Shown: one piece after another, positions 19,213 through 27,486 of the stretch | Layout: the number at the start of each line of letters is the position of its first letter | How positions within the stretch are numbered: position 1 is the first letter of the stretch | DNA from: a virus | Virus record (IMG/VR): IMGVR_UViG_3300036846_001011 | Coordinates: 1 to 27,823 of that record | Strand: one strand, 5' to 3' | Length of the DNA: 27,823 nucleotides | Notes under the pieces: model-generated | Told to the model about the DNA's origin: nothing | The model's input: only the letters and a program-made list of their open reading frames with translations | The model's database searches: none | Translations under genes and position numbers: made by a program

Positions 19213-21462
19213 ATGGCGATGACCGGCGTCATGCTCGCCGACTTTTCCGCGTTCCGCAAGGAAGCGGATTCCTCGACGGCCTCACTGAAACAACTCGAAT
19301 CGGGCGGCGACGCGGCGGCGGCGAAGCTGCAAAAAATCGGCGAGGGCCTCGGGGCGAACATCAAACAGGCGCTCACCGACCCGGTCGGCGCGGCGGCCGA
19401 CGCCACCAAAGGATTGAGCAGCGCGCTCGTGACGGTGGCGACGCCTGCCTCGTTGGCGGCGGCGGGCCTGCTCGGCCTCGGCACCGCGGCGCTCGGCCTC
19501 GCGACGAGTGCGGCGAAGGTCGTCGCCGAGTTCGATGACCTGCACGACAAAACCGACATCAGTGTGCCGACGCTCTCGCGGCTCTCGAACGCGGCGCAGG
19601 TGGTCGGCGCCGACATGGGCACGCTCACCAACGTCGTCTTCAAACTCGAAGAGGGGATGGGCAACAACACCGACGCGTTCCAAAAGGGCCTCGCGCAGAT
19701 GGGCCTGTCGACCGACGCGCTCAAATCGGCGGGGCCGGATCGGTATCTCGAACTGATCACCGCGGGCCTGCAAAGCATCCCCGACGCGAGCACGCGCGCC
19801 GCCGCGGGCACGGCGGTGATGGGCAAACAGTACCGCGACGTCGCCGCCACGCTCAACGATCTCGCCACCGGCCTGAAACTCACCGCCGACATCACGCCCT
19901 TCACCGCGCAGGAAGCGGCCGACGCCGAGGCGTTCCAGTTCCAGATCGCGAGCATGAAGACGCACATGTCGGCGTTGACCACCGAACTCGGCACGGCGCT
20001 GATCCCCGCGGTGAGCGGCACCCTCACGGTCCTCGGGCGCATGGGCGAGGCGATGGTGCACGTGGCCGATCTCGGCGGCCTCGTGTCGACCGCATGGAAG
20101 GGGATCAAGCTGTCGCTCGGTGAGGCGGATCTCGCCGCGCAAACCGCCAACGCGACGGCGGCGACGACGAATCAGTTGTTCGCCGAGCAGGGCGCGACCG
20201 CGTCGTCGGTCGCCGAAAAAATGTTGGAGATGGGGTACTCCGAAAAAACCGTCGCCGAGCAGACGGGCCTCACCGCCGAACAGGTGCGATCGCTCAACAC
20301 CGCGCTCACCGCCACCAAGGGCGCCGCCGAGGCGTACGCGGCGACGTGGGACCGCGTGAACGGATTGCTGGCGCAGGGGAAACCCACGCTCGATGGCGTG
20401 TCGGAGAGCACGAAGGGCCTCGCGCTCGACATGCAAGAGGCCGGGGTGGCGATGAAAGACATCACGGCGACCACCGGCCTCACCGCGGGGCAGATGGCGC
20501 TGCTGAAGAAAAACACCGACGAGGCCACGAAAAGTTTCACCGAGTGGAAAACCGCCACCGCCAACGTCGACGCGGCGATGGTGCCGTGGACCGAAACCCT
20601 CAACAGCATGAGCGGTGCGGTCGTCGAGGCGATCAAGTACGCGCTCTCGATGGGCGTGTCGCAAAGTGATCTCCAGAAATCGTTCGGCGTCACCGCTCTG
20701 CAGATCAAGGCGGTGCAGATCGCGCTCGAAGAAGAATCGGCCGCGATGGCGACCGAGGCCGACCTCGCGATCGAGATGGCGAAACGCCGCGTCGAGATCA
20801 CGCAGCAACTCACGAAGGCGACCAACGACGCCGTCGTCGCGAAACTGAAACAGCAGCAGGCCGAGGAAAACTTTCTCGCCGAGCAACTCAAAGACGCGCA
20901 GGCGCAGGATGCGATTCAGCAGGGGATCAAGACGACGGCCGACACCGCGGCCGCGGCGGGGCCGGTGATCCAGTCGGCGTTCGAGCGGTCATTCGCGCAG
21001 TCGGCGGCGTCGTTCGATCAGTTCAAGGGTGTCGTCGTCGCGGGCACGCAACAGATGGGCGACGCGATCGCCTCGTTTAATGCGTCCACCGACCCCGGCG
21101 CGTACGTCGAACTGCAACGAAAAATCCGCGACGCGCAGAACGCGCGCGGCGGGTTCTATGTCGACACCGGGTTCGCGCCGCCGCCGATTCAAACGCGCGA
21201 TGTCGGGGGGCCGGTGGTCGCGGGCCAGTCGTATTTGATCGGCGGCGGCAACGCCCCCGAGTTGTTCACGCCCGGCGCCACGGGGTTCGTCACCCCGACA
21301 AAGGCCACCGCGTTCGGCGGCGCCGGGGGCGGCGGGGGCGGTGTCGTCAACCATTTCTACATTACGCAACCGCTCGGCACTCCCGACGCGATCGCGCGCG
21401 CCGTCAATGACGCGCAGGTCGCCGCCGCGAAGGGGCAAGGCGTGCGCCTGCCATACGCATGA
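19213..21462 (+). CDS. tape measure protein (749 aa)
   Basis: The second-longest gene in the window, in the tape-measure position. The product is helical and Ala-rich, with a hydrophobic stretch around residues 70-105 (LAAAGLLGLGTAALGLATSA). Around 337, 404 and 476 come three degenerate helix-turn-helix-like repeats (G-Y-S-E-K-T-V-A-E-Q-T-G-L-T-A-E-Q; M-K-D-I-T-A-T-T-G-L-T-A-G-Q; S-Q-S-D-L-Q-K-S-F-G-V-T-A-L-Q). A coiled coil follows (VAKLKQQQAEENFLAEQLKD). The end has the family-typical G-G-P-V-V-A-G-Q-S-Y-L-I-G-G-G-N-A-P-E-L-F. At about 1.5 angstrom per residue the tail would be about 110 nm (inference). GGAAGGA precedes the ATG. Confidence 0.93.
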   Translation: MAMTGVMLADFSAFRKEADSSTASLKQLESGGDAAAAKLQKIGEGLGANIKQALTDPVGAAADATKGLSSALVTVATPASLAAAGLLGLGTAALGLATSAAKVVAEFDDLHDKTDISVPTLSRLSNAAQVVGADMGTLTNVVFKLEEGMGNNTDAFQKGLAQMGLSTDALKSAGPDRYLELITAGLQSIPDASTRAAAGTAVMGKQYRDVAATLNDLATGLKLTADITPFTAQEAADAEAFQFQIASMKTHMSALTTELGTALIPAVSGTLTVLGRMGEAMVHVADLGGLVSTAWKGIKLSLGEADLAAQTANATAATTNQLFAEQGATASSVAEKMLEMGYSEKTVAEQTGLTAEQVRSLNTALTATKGAAEAYAATWDRVNGLLAQGKPTLDGVSESTKGLALDMQEAGVAMKDITATTGLTAGQMALLKKNTDEATKSFTEWKTATANVDAAMVPWTETLNSMSGAVVEAIKYALSMGVSQSDLQKSFGVTALQIKAVQIALEEESAAMATEADLAIEMAKRRVEITQQLTKATNDAVVAKLKQQQAEENFLAEQLKDAQAQDAIQQGIKTTADTAAAAGPVIQSAFERSFAQSAASFDQFKGVVVAGTQQMGDAIASFNASTDPGAYVELQRKIRDAQNARGGFYVDTGFAPPPIQTRDVGGPVVAGQSYLIGGGNAPELFTPGATGFVTPTKATAFGGAGGGGGGVVNHFYITQPLGTPDAIARAVNDAQVAAAKGQGVRLPYA

Positions 21463-24400
21463 TCCTCACCAAAGCCGTCTCGGGATTGGCGCGCTCGGGC
21501 GCGACGCGCTCGGGGTTTCCGATCCTGCGCGGCACGCAGTCGAAACTCTTCGCGATCTCGAACATCGCGCGATCGGGGGCGACGCGCTCGAACTATCACA
21601 GCACCAAACCGTTCATCACGATCAACGGCGTGCCGATCGCGTGGGGCAGTCATCACACGCCCGACGACCCCGGCATCCTCGCCGAGTCGCTCACGATCCA
21701 GTTGGCCGTCAACGCGACGCCCGCGACCCTCAGCATGATCGCGCGGCAGTACGTCCCGATCGAAGGCGCCGACGTGGTGCTCACGCTCGGATCGCCGAAC
21801 AACCTGCGGCGCGAGTTCGGCGGCACGATCCTCAGCACGCGGCACCGCTACGTCGGCGACAAACCGGTCGCGGCCAACATGATGTACGACGTCGCCTGCA
21901 TCGATTGGATGTGGGGGTTGGGTCGGCGCAAGGTGTCGGGCGAGTACACCGCCACCACCGTCGCCGCGATCGCCGCGTCGCTGATGACGTACGCGCCCAC
22001 CGGCTACACGTTGTGGGTCGAACCCGATATCGGCGCCGAGGTGATCGACGAAATCTCGTTCACCGAAACGACGCTCGCCAACGCGTTCTCGCAACTCACC
22101 AAGCGGGTCGGCGGCGATTTTCAGTGTGACTTTTTGAAGGTCGTGAAACTGTTCTTCACCGATTCGACGATCACGCAACCCGGCATCGTCAACGCGACGC
22201 ACCCGACCATGAACTCGATCGCGTGGGTGCGCGATCTGTCGCAAGTGATCACGCGGTGCCTCGGCGAGTTCGGCGGATCGACGGCGCTCGAACAGATCGC
22301 GCCCGCCTCGACGCTGCTGCCAGTCGACACCGCCGCGTGGTACCTCGCCGCGGGCGGCGTCGTGCTCGTGAACCAACAGCGCGTCACGTACGGCGGCCTC
22401 GTGGTGGGCGGCGGCGGATCGCTGGTGGGGCCGGGCGCCGCGCCAACCGGCGCGCCCAACGTGGTCCTCGCGACGGGTGCAGGCGTCGACCTCGGCGCCC
22501 ACGACTACGCGGTCACGTTCCGCACGGCGTCGGGTGAGTCGATCCCCGGTCCGCGCGTGTCGGTCGTCGTCGGGTCGTTCCTGCCGCCCACGAGTGCGCC
22601 GGTTGCGGGCACGCGGCAAGGTGGCCCCGGCCCCGATCCCGGCACCCACGATTACGCGGTGACCTTCATTGTGTCGGGCGGCGAGACGGTGCCCGGCCCG
22701 CGGGTGACGGTCGCCCCGACCCTCGTCGACGCCCCGCCGACGGGGCCGACGCCCGATAGCGTGTCGCCGGGTGCAGGCCCCGATGCGGGCGCGCACGACT
22801 ACGCGTGTTCGTTCCTCACGGCGACCGGCGAAACCCCGGTGGGGCCGATCGGGTCGCAAATCACCACCGGGCCGATGACGCCGCCGACCGGGGCGCCCGG
22901 CGTCGGCGCGATGTTGCCGGGGCCGACGGTGTCGGCGCTGCCGCCCGCGCGGTACGACTACGCCCTGTCGTTTCAGATCGCGAGCGGCGAGACGACGTGC
23001 GGCCCGCTCGGGTTGATCGACACCACGCGACAGGCCCCGCTCACGCCGCCCGGCCCGCTCGTGATCGATCAACACATGGACAGCACGCAGTGGGTCGTGA
23101 CCAACGCGAGCGGGCACGCCGGGGATCGCGTGCGGTACTGCTATTCGTACAGCACGACCTATCAGTGGAACGACATGCAACAGGAGTCGGCCTTGTCGCC
23201 GCCGTCGGCCGAGATCATGGTGCTGGTCGGCGTCCCTCTATCGAATTACGAGACGGTCCAGTACCGCGCCGTCTCACAACCGATCGCCGGGCCGCTGGAT
23301 TCGCGCATTCAGAATCAGCACATCTGGATCAGCATCAACGGCGCGCAGTGGGCGTTGTACGCGACGATCCCGGCGAGCAACGTGCAATTCACGCTACAGG
23401 TGAACGCCTCGTTTGAGAACAGCGGCGGCCTTCCGGGGCAGCGGCCGCCGCCCGCCGCCGTCTATGGGCCGAGCGGGACGGTGCCGTTGTCGTGGGCGAG
23501 TGGCGGCAATGCGAGCGTGGCGTTCCGCCTCTATCGCCGCGTGAGCGGATCGGGCACGTTGCAACTCGTGCGACAGTTCACCAACGCCGTCGGCCAGTTC
23601 GGGATCCTCGCGCCGACGACGGCCCCGCAAGCGTACGTCAGCGGCTCCGGGCAAGGCCCGCTCAGTGTCGGATGGTATTCGTGGCGCGTCACCTTCGTGA
23701 CCGCCGAGGGGGAAACCGAACCCGGCCCCACAACGAACCTCGTGCAGTTCACGAACCCGGCGGTGTCGGGCCGCGCGGATCTGTACACCATCCCGACCGG
23801 CGCGGCCGACGCGGGCGTGACCGCGCGCAGAATTTACCGCACGACCGCAGGCGGATCGGTGTTCAAGCTGGTCGCGACGCTCAACGACAACACGACGACG
23901 TTCTACACCGACTTCATCGCCGATGCGAGTCTCGGCGCCGTCGCGCCGAACGCGAACACCACGGGCGATCGCGTGCTCGCCGGAAACCTCGGCCCCGCGG
24001 CGCCGGGCACCAACACCGCCGTCATCAATACGGTGCATGTGTCGAGCATCCCGCGCGGCGCCGCAGGCATCACCGGTCGCCGCCTCTATCGGCGCTCGGG
24101 TGGGGCGGGCCTGCGGTTCCTCGCGACGCTCGCCGACAACAGCACGAGCGCCTACACCGACACGACGGCGAACGCCGGATTGGGCGCGGCCCCGCCCGCG
24201 GGCAACTCGGCGTACCTGCTGCAACTCCCGCTCACCAACATCGCGATCGGGAGTGCACTGGTGACGGGGCGCAAACTCTATCGCACCGCGGCGAACGCCT
24301 CGCAATTGAAATTGTTGGCGACGCTCGCCGACAACGTGACCACCACCTACACCGACGCGACGGCCGACAGCGGCCTCGGGGCGAACGCGCCGACGGTGAG

Positions 24401-25301
24401 CACCGCGCAGGCGGCGCAGGTGCAGTTGAGCGCGATCCCGATCGGCGCCGCCGCGGTCACCGCGCGCGTGATCTATCGCACGAAGGCGGGCCTCGCCCAA
24501 TTGCAGTTGCTCACGGTGATCGCCGACAACGTGACCGCGACGTGGATCGACACCGCGCTCGATGCGACGCTCGGCGCCAACGTGCCGACGAGTGACACCT
24601 CGCTCCTGCAGCAACCGAGCGGCAACGTGCAGGCCGGATCGGCGCTGCTGCCGTGCGCGAGCATCGCGGCGTTCCGATCGACGGGCGGGTGGGCGATCGC
24701 CGGATCGCAGAACATCCGGTACACCGGGATCACCGGATCAAACCTCTCGGGCATCCCGGCGACCGGCCCCGGCGCGATCACCGCGACGCTCACGTTCAAC
24801 AGCACGGTCGTCGCGGCGGCGATGCTCACCGCGATCCCCGCGAGCGGCGTCGGCGCGATCAAGTACCCGATTCTCAAAGGCGACCCGGTGAACATCTTCG
24901 TGCAGGAAGACGACCTCGACGCGCAGGCCGCGGTGCGCGCGCAGATCCCCGGCAGCGACGGGATCATCGAAGACGAACTCCAAGACGGCCGGTTGTCGTA
25001 CACCGAGGGGAAAGCGCGCTGCCGCGCCCGGCTCGACATGCTCGGGGCGCGCGACGCCGACGGCAAGGTGGGGATCATCACCGCGAACTACGTGTGCCGC
25101 GATATCAACTCGATCGCGGGCGCCACCGTCACGATCAACATCGGGCCGCCGATTAACCTGCGCGGCGACTACTTGATCCAACGGGTGACCGTCGGACAAT
25201 TCTTCGTGCCCAATTTGAATCCGACGTACACCGTCGAGGCGTCGAGCGTGCGGTTCTCGGCCGAGGCGTTCCTGCGCGCGGTCCGCGAGGCGCTCACGTA
25301 A
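21459..25301 (+). CDS. tail hub/tip protein with inserted tandem repeats (1280 aa)
   Basis: The ATG overlaps the tape measure stop. Residues about 50-260 resemble tail-hub domains of the gp27/gpD kind (PFITINGVPIAWG; E-T-T-L-A-N-A-F-S-Q-L-T-K-R-V-G-G-D-F-Q-C-D; K-L-F-F-T-D-S). Residues about 1150-1280 look like the hub's last part (EDDLDAQAAVRAQI, R-G-D-Y-L-I-Q-R-V-T-V-G-Q). Between them lie two repeat sets: a D-Y-A-V-T-F...S-G-E-S-x-P-G-P motif starting near 347, 395, 445 and 498 with a fifth near 737, and four copies of a G-x-x-x-V-T-A-R-x-I-Y-R-T...D-N-x-T-T-x-Y-T-D unit near 785, 868, 933 and 999. The repeats look like immunoglobulin or fibronectin-like beta modules. ARSGATRS occurs twice in the first 45 residues. 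Host-binding tail tip is inferred. Confidence 0.8.
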   Translation: MILTKAVSGLARSGATRSGFPILRGTQSKLFAISNIARSGATRSNYHSTKPFITINGVPIAWGSHHTPDDPGILAESLTIQLAVNATPATLSMIARQYVPIEGADVVLTLGSPNNLRREFGGTILSTRHRYVGDKPVAANMMYDVACIDWMWGLGRRKVSGEYTATTVAAIAASLMTYAPTGYTLWVEPDIGAEVIDEISFTETTLANAFSQLTKRVGGDFQCDFLKVVKLFFTDSTITQPGIVNATHPTMNSIAWVRDLSQVITRCLGEFGGSTALEQIAPASTLLPVDTAAWYLAAGGVVLVNQQRVTYGGLVVGGGGSLVGPGAAPTGAPNVVLATGAGVDLGAHDYAVTFRTASGESIPGPRVSVVVGSFLPPTSAPVAGTRQGGPGPDPGTHDYAVTFIVSGGETVPGPRVTVAPTLVDAPPTGPTPDSVSPGAGPDAGAHDYACSFLTATGETPVGPIGSQITTGPMTPPTGAPGVGAMLPGPTVSALPPARYDYALSFQIASGETTCGPLGLIDTTRQAPLTPPGPLVIDQHMDSTQWVVTNASGHAGDRVRYCYSYSTTYQWNDMQQESALSPPSAEIMVLVGVPLSNYETVQYRAVSQPIAGPLDSRIQNQHIWISINGAQWALYATIPASNVQFTLQVNASFENSGGLPGQRPPPAAVYGPSGTVPLSWASGGNASVAFRLYRRVSGSGTLQLVRQFTNAVGQFGILAPTTAPQAYVSGSGQGPLSVGWYSWRVTFVTAEGETEPGPTTNLVQFTNPAVSGRADLYTIPTGAADAGVTARRIYRTTAGGSVFKLVATLNDNTTTFYTDFIADASLGAVAPNANTTGDRVLAGNLGPAAPGTNTAVINTVHVSSIPRGAAGITGRRLYRRSGGAGLRFLATLADNSTSAYTDTTANAGLGAAPPAGNSAYLLQLPLTNIAIGSALVTGRKLYRTAANASQLKLLATLADNVTTTYTDATADSGLGANAPTVSTAQAAQVQLSAIPIGAAAVTARVIYRTKAGLAQLQLLTVIADNVTATWIDTALDATLGANVPTSDTSLLQQPSGNVQAGSALLPCASIAAFRSTGGWAIAGSQNIRYTGITGSNLSGIPATGPGAITATLTFNSTVVAAAMLTAIPASGVGAIKYPILKGDPVNIFVQEDDLDAQAAVRAQIPGSDGIIEDELQDGRLSYTEGKARCRARLDMLGARDADGKVGIITANYVCRDINSIAGATVTINIGPPINLRGDYLIQRVTVGQFFVPNLNPTYTVEASSVRFSAEAFLRAVREALT
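22497..23040 (+). repeat. four tandem FN3/Ig-like motif repeats inside the tail hub gene
   Basis: At 22497, 22642, 22791 and 22950 the gene encodes H/Y-D-Y-A followed by a beta strand and S/T-G-E-x-x-x-G-P, with 48 to 53 residues between copies. A fifth, more diverged copy (G-W-Y-S-W-R-V-T-F-V-T-A-E-G-E-T-E-P-G-P) begins near 23668. At DNA level the copies share short identical runs (for example ACGACTACGCG) but have drifted. Confidence 0.7.
23812..24600 (+). repeat. four ~65-residue repeats in the tail hub gene
   Basis: Copies start near 23812, 24062, 24255 and 24453. Each encodes V/I-T-A/G-R, then Y-R, a short turn, L-x-L-L-A-T-L-A-D-N, T-T-x-Y-T-D and an L-G-A-x-x-P linker. The last copy has W-I-D in place of Y-T-D. 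The spacing is about 64 to 83 residues. The order strand, turn, strand, D-N, Y-T-D suggests a small beta domain repeated in tandem. Confidence 0.7.
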
Positions 25302-25316
25302 ACCAAGGAGCCGGTT

Positions 25317-26321
25317 ATGCCTGTCACCATCACGCGCACCCCGTGGATCGACGACGACGGCACCGGCACGACCGGCACCGTGATCAACAACGCGGTCAAG
25401 ACCGATCTCTACAACCAAATCGATCAAGCGTTGGCGAAGGTGCCGATGCTCACGGGCGCGAACACGTTCACGGGCACGAACACGTTCACGGGCAACCAAT
25501 TTATCAATGGTGTGCTCACCGTGACGGGCCTTTTCACGCATGCCTTCACGGGAAGCGGTGCCGGTCTGCTGGTCGTGAACCTGCGGAACACGTCGGCCGG
25601 ATCAGCCAATGCGACCCAACTGTCGATTGGCAATGACGCGGATCCGAACATCTTTGCCTTCATCGCCTATGCCTCGAACTACGGAACCTCGGTGGTGCCG
25701 GGCGGCTATCCCAACGGTGCCGTGATGTATTGCGCGGGGACAGCGGGTCTGAGTCTCAACGCGAATAGCGCGAGCGGTAAGATCGAATTGTGGACGGCGA
25801 GCGTGAAGCGGTGGACCCTCGACAACAACGGGAATTTTTACAACGGCCTGCCGGTCGTGACGGCTCCCTATTCCTATTTCACGTCGCCGAATGCTTCGCT
25901 CTCGTTGGGCAATCCCGGCACGGCGACGGTGTCGGTCTGCGTGTTCGCGAACGGCAACGGGCCAGTCGGATTTATTCAGACCTTCGCGTCGCAGACGGCG
26001 TTCGTGACGAGTTCCGACGGGCGCTTGAAACGAGATCGCGGGATCGCGCGCGACACGTCAGTCCTTGAACGCACCGAGATCCACGACTACGACTGGATCG
26101 TGGACGGCGCGCCCGGACGCGGCGTGTTCTCGCAGGACGCGCACAAAGTCAAACCGGACGCCAACATGCCCGGCACCGACGAGCGCGACGACGATGGGCG
26201 CCTCGTGCGCCCGTGGTCGACTGACTACTCGAAGTACGTGCCCGACTTGATTGTCGGATGGCAGCAACACCGCGCGGAACTCGCCGCGCTGCGCGCCGAA
26301 CTCGCTTCGCTGAAAGGATGA
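25317..26321 (+). CDS. tail fibre with C-terminal S74 intramolecular chaperone
   Basis: A 334-residue protein with AAGGAG upstream. The N-terminus (PVTITRTPWIDDDG) probably attaches to the tail. Then come short triple-repeat-like turns (TGANTF, TGTNTF, TGN) typical of trimeric beta structures. The C-terminal part is a Peptidase_S74/endosialidase chaperone: T-S-S-D-G-R-L-K-R-D-R near residue 232-242, G-V-F-S-Q-D-A-H-K-V, then D-Y-S-K-Y-V-P-D-L-I and a helix (QHRAELAALRAELASLK). In this family the chaperone trimerises the fibre and cuts itself off at the Ser before Asp. The middle third has visibly more A/T and less biased codons than the neighbours, suggesting transfer. Confidence 0.88.
   Translation: MPVTITRTPWIDDDGTGTTGTVINNAVKTDLYNQIDQALAKVPMLTGANTFTGTNTFTGNQFINGVLTVTGLFTHAFTGSGAGLLVVNLRNTSAGSANATQLSIGNDADPNIFAFIAYASNYGTSVVPGGYPNGAVMYCAGTAGLSLNANSASGKIELWTASVKRWTLDNNGNFYNGLPVVTAPYSYFTSPNASLSLGNPGTATVSVCVFANGNGPVGFIQTFASQTAFVTSSDGRLKRDRGIARDTSVLERTEIHDYDWIVDGAPGRGVFSQDAHKVKPDANMPGTDERDDDGRLVRPWSTDYSKYVPDLIVGWQQHRAELAALRAELASLKG
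25452..25487 (+). repeat. two tandem 18-bp repeats in the tail fibre gene
   Basis: Two copies of ACGGGCRCGAACACGTTC (25452-25469 and 25470-25487), differing at one base, encode T-G-A/T-N-T-F. A third, partial copy follows (ACGGGCAAC). This is the turn region of the fibre shaft and a likely site for slippage-driven length change. Confidence 0.8.
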
Positions 26322-26327
26322 TCCCGA

Positions 26328-26669
26328 ATGGCCAACGACGCCTACACCCAACAAGCACTCGCCGCTGATCGCCGGTTCCAACAGCGGCTCGAAAACGCGC
26401 TCGGCAAGGTGGCGTGGGAAGTGCTCAACGAAGATCCCGCCGCGCTGCACCACACCGAGCGCGCGCAGTACGCGAACCGCGTGATCAACGCGCCGCAACA
26501 GACGGCCTCGCAACTGGCCTCGTCGTTCGTGGGGCGGCCGAATATTTTTAACTTCGAAACCAGCTACAACTTCACCGTCGGCGGCACCATCACCGCCGCG
26601 GGCGATGCCGATATCGAATCGCAACTCCACACCGATTGGAACTTCTTGGCGGGCGTGATCACGCCATGA
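26328..26669 (+). CDS. hypothetical protein after tail fibre (113 aa)
   Basis: A 113-residue protein starting MANDAYTQQALAADRRFQQR, with an alpha-helical N-terminal half and a C-terminal half with beta strands (FNFETSYNFTVGGTITAAGD). It has no signal peptide or membrane segment. AAGGA lies upstream, at the end of the fibre gene. Proteins in this place can be minor virion or fibre-assembly proteins; I do not recognise this one. Confidence 0.6.
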   Translation: MANDAYTQQALAADRRFQQRLENALGKVAWEVLNEDPAALHHTERAQYANRVINAPQQTASQLASSFVGRPNIFNFETSYNFTVGGTITAAGDADIESQLHTDWNFLAGVITP

Positions 26670-26887
26670 CGCGCACGCTCGACGCCGCGGCGTTTTGGAA
26701 ACTGCGCGCGATCTGCGCCGACGCCCAACGGTGGGCGGTCGCCGCCGCCGCGGCGCGCGACGCCCTGCTCGCGGCCGATCAGCGACAGGCGGCGTACCTG
26801 CGCGAGATCGGGATCGACCCGAAGACGCCGACGTTCCAACTCGACGAAGAGGCGCTCACCGTGACGATTCCGGATCCGCCACCGTGA
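26666..26887 (+). CDS. hypothetical helical protein (73 aa)
   Basis: A 73-residue protein from ATG 26666 (overlaps the previous TGA). It is Ala-rich and helical (AQRWAVAAAAARDALLAADQ), then R-E-I-G-I-D-P-K-T-P-T-F-Q-L and an acidic end with Pro. No signal or membrane segment. The stop overlaps the GTG of the lipoprotein gene. Function unknown. Confidence 0.55.
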   Translation: MTRTLDAAAFWKLRAICADAQRWAVAAAAARDALLAADQRQAAYLREIGIDPKTPTFQLDEEALTVTIPDPPP

Positions 26888-27063
26888 CGAGGGCCGCCGC
26901 GGTCGTCGTCCTCGCGCTCGTGTCGTCGGCCTGCGGCGTGCACGTGCACCTCGTTCCGGCGCGCGTGTGTCAAGACGGCCTCCCCTCGCGCGTGCTCGTC
27001 GACGTCGCGTGCCGCGATGGGATCTGCGGGATCACCTGCGCGCCGAACCGTTGGAAGGAGTGA
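26884..27063 (+). CDS. small lipoprotein (59 aa)
   Basis: GTG start overlapping the previous stop. The product has a short N-terminus (MTRAAAVVVLALVSSACG): basic residue, hydrophobic core of about 12, then S-S-A-C, a lipobox-like site (C17) where signal peptidase II could cut. The mature part has five further cysteines (C29, C43, C48, C52 and one at the junction region), which may form disulfides. Rz1-like spanins are small lipoproteins, but there is no Pro-rich body or Rz partner here. A lysis or membrane role is possible, not shown. Confidence 0.6.
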   Translation: MTRAAAVVVLALVSSACGVHVHLVPARVCQDGLPSRVLVDVACRDGICGITCAPNRWKE

Positions 27064-27065
27064 CC

Positions 27066-27203
27066 ATGTTTACCGTTGCGCTGTTGCTCGCGCTCGCGGC
27101 CTTCGTCGTGACGATCGCGGCGGCGACGAGTCGGGCGCCGTTGTGGGTCGCCGTGCTGTTGCTGTCGGTGGCGCTGTTGCTGCAATCGCTGCCGCTGCAC
27201 TGA
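27066..27203 (+). CDS. small membrane protein, two segments (45 aa)
   Basis: A 45-residue, very hydrophobic protein with ribosome site AAGGAG just before the ATG at 27066. Two predicted membrane segments: residues about 3-21 (TVALLLALAAFVVTIAAAT) and 26-42 (LWVAVLLLSVALLLQSL), separated by a short S-R-A-P loop. A two-segment hydrophobic peptide near the end of a phage late region recalls class II holins, but no endolysin lies beside it and the length is short. Function uncertain. Confidence 0.55.
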   Translation: MFTVALLLALAAFVVTIAAATSRAPLWVAVLLLSVALLLQSLPLH

Positions 27204-27325
27204 GCCGGTCGACGGGGTCGGCGGCCGAGGACGAGGGGATCGTCGCATCGCGGCAATTCAGTCGCGGCGGCGGGTGTGCGTTGCGGTCCGTCGGCCTCGT
27301 CGCTGGAATCGGGGGCCTCGTGGGT

Positions 27326-27472
27326 GTGCTCGAACTGTTGATCGCGCTCGTGCTGGTCGTTTGGGTGCTCGGCGTGGTCGTGGTGCGGGTGCCCGAGGTG
27401 CACGTGCTGCTCGTCGTCGTGCTGCTGCTCGTCGTCATCCGGTGGGTGCGCAACACGCCGGGGCCGTGGTGA
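27326..27472 (+). CDS. small membrane protein (about 48 aa)
   Basis: The frame is open further upstream, but the upstream part reads as low-complexity. I place the start at GTG 27326 (GTG 27320 is close) after a GGGGG run. The product has two membrane stretches (LLIALVLVVWVLGVVVV and HVLLVVVLLLVVIRWV) with a short hydrophilic loop and a basic end, resembling very short stress-induced or phage membrane proteins of the Lmo0937 type. A spurious reading in Val/Leu-rich sequence is possible, so confidence is moderate. Confidence 0.45.
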   Translation: MLELLIALVLVVWVLGVVVVRVPEVHVLLVVVLLLVVIRWVRNTPGPW

Positions 27473-27486
27473 CCGCCCGGCGCCGA

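Noticed and set aside
21357-23180. A 607-residue minus-strand frame opposite the tail hub gene
   Set aside because: It is a mirror of the plus-strand gene, with Arg/His-rich low-complexity sequence and no start signal.
22497-24600. A CRISPR array or other direct-repeat array
   Set aside because: The repeats encode drifted protein modules in one reading frame, without identical repeats or unique spacers.
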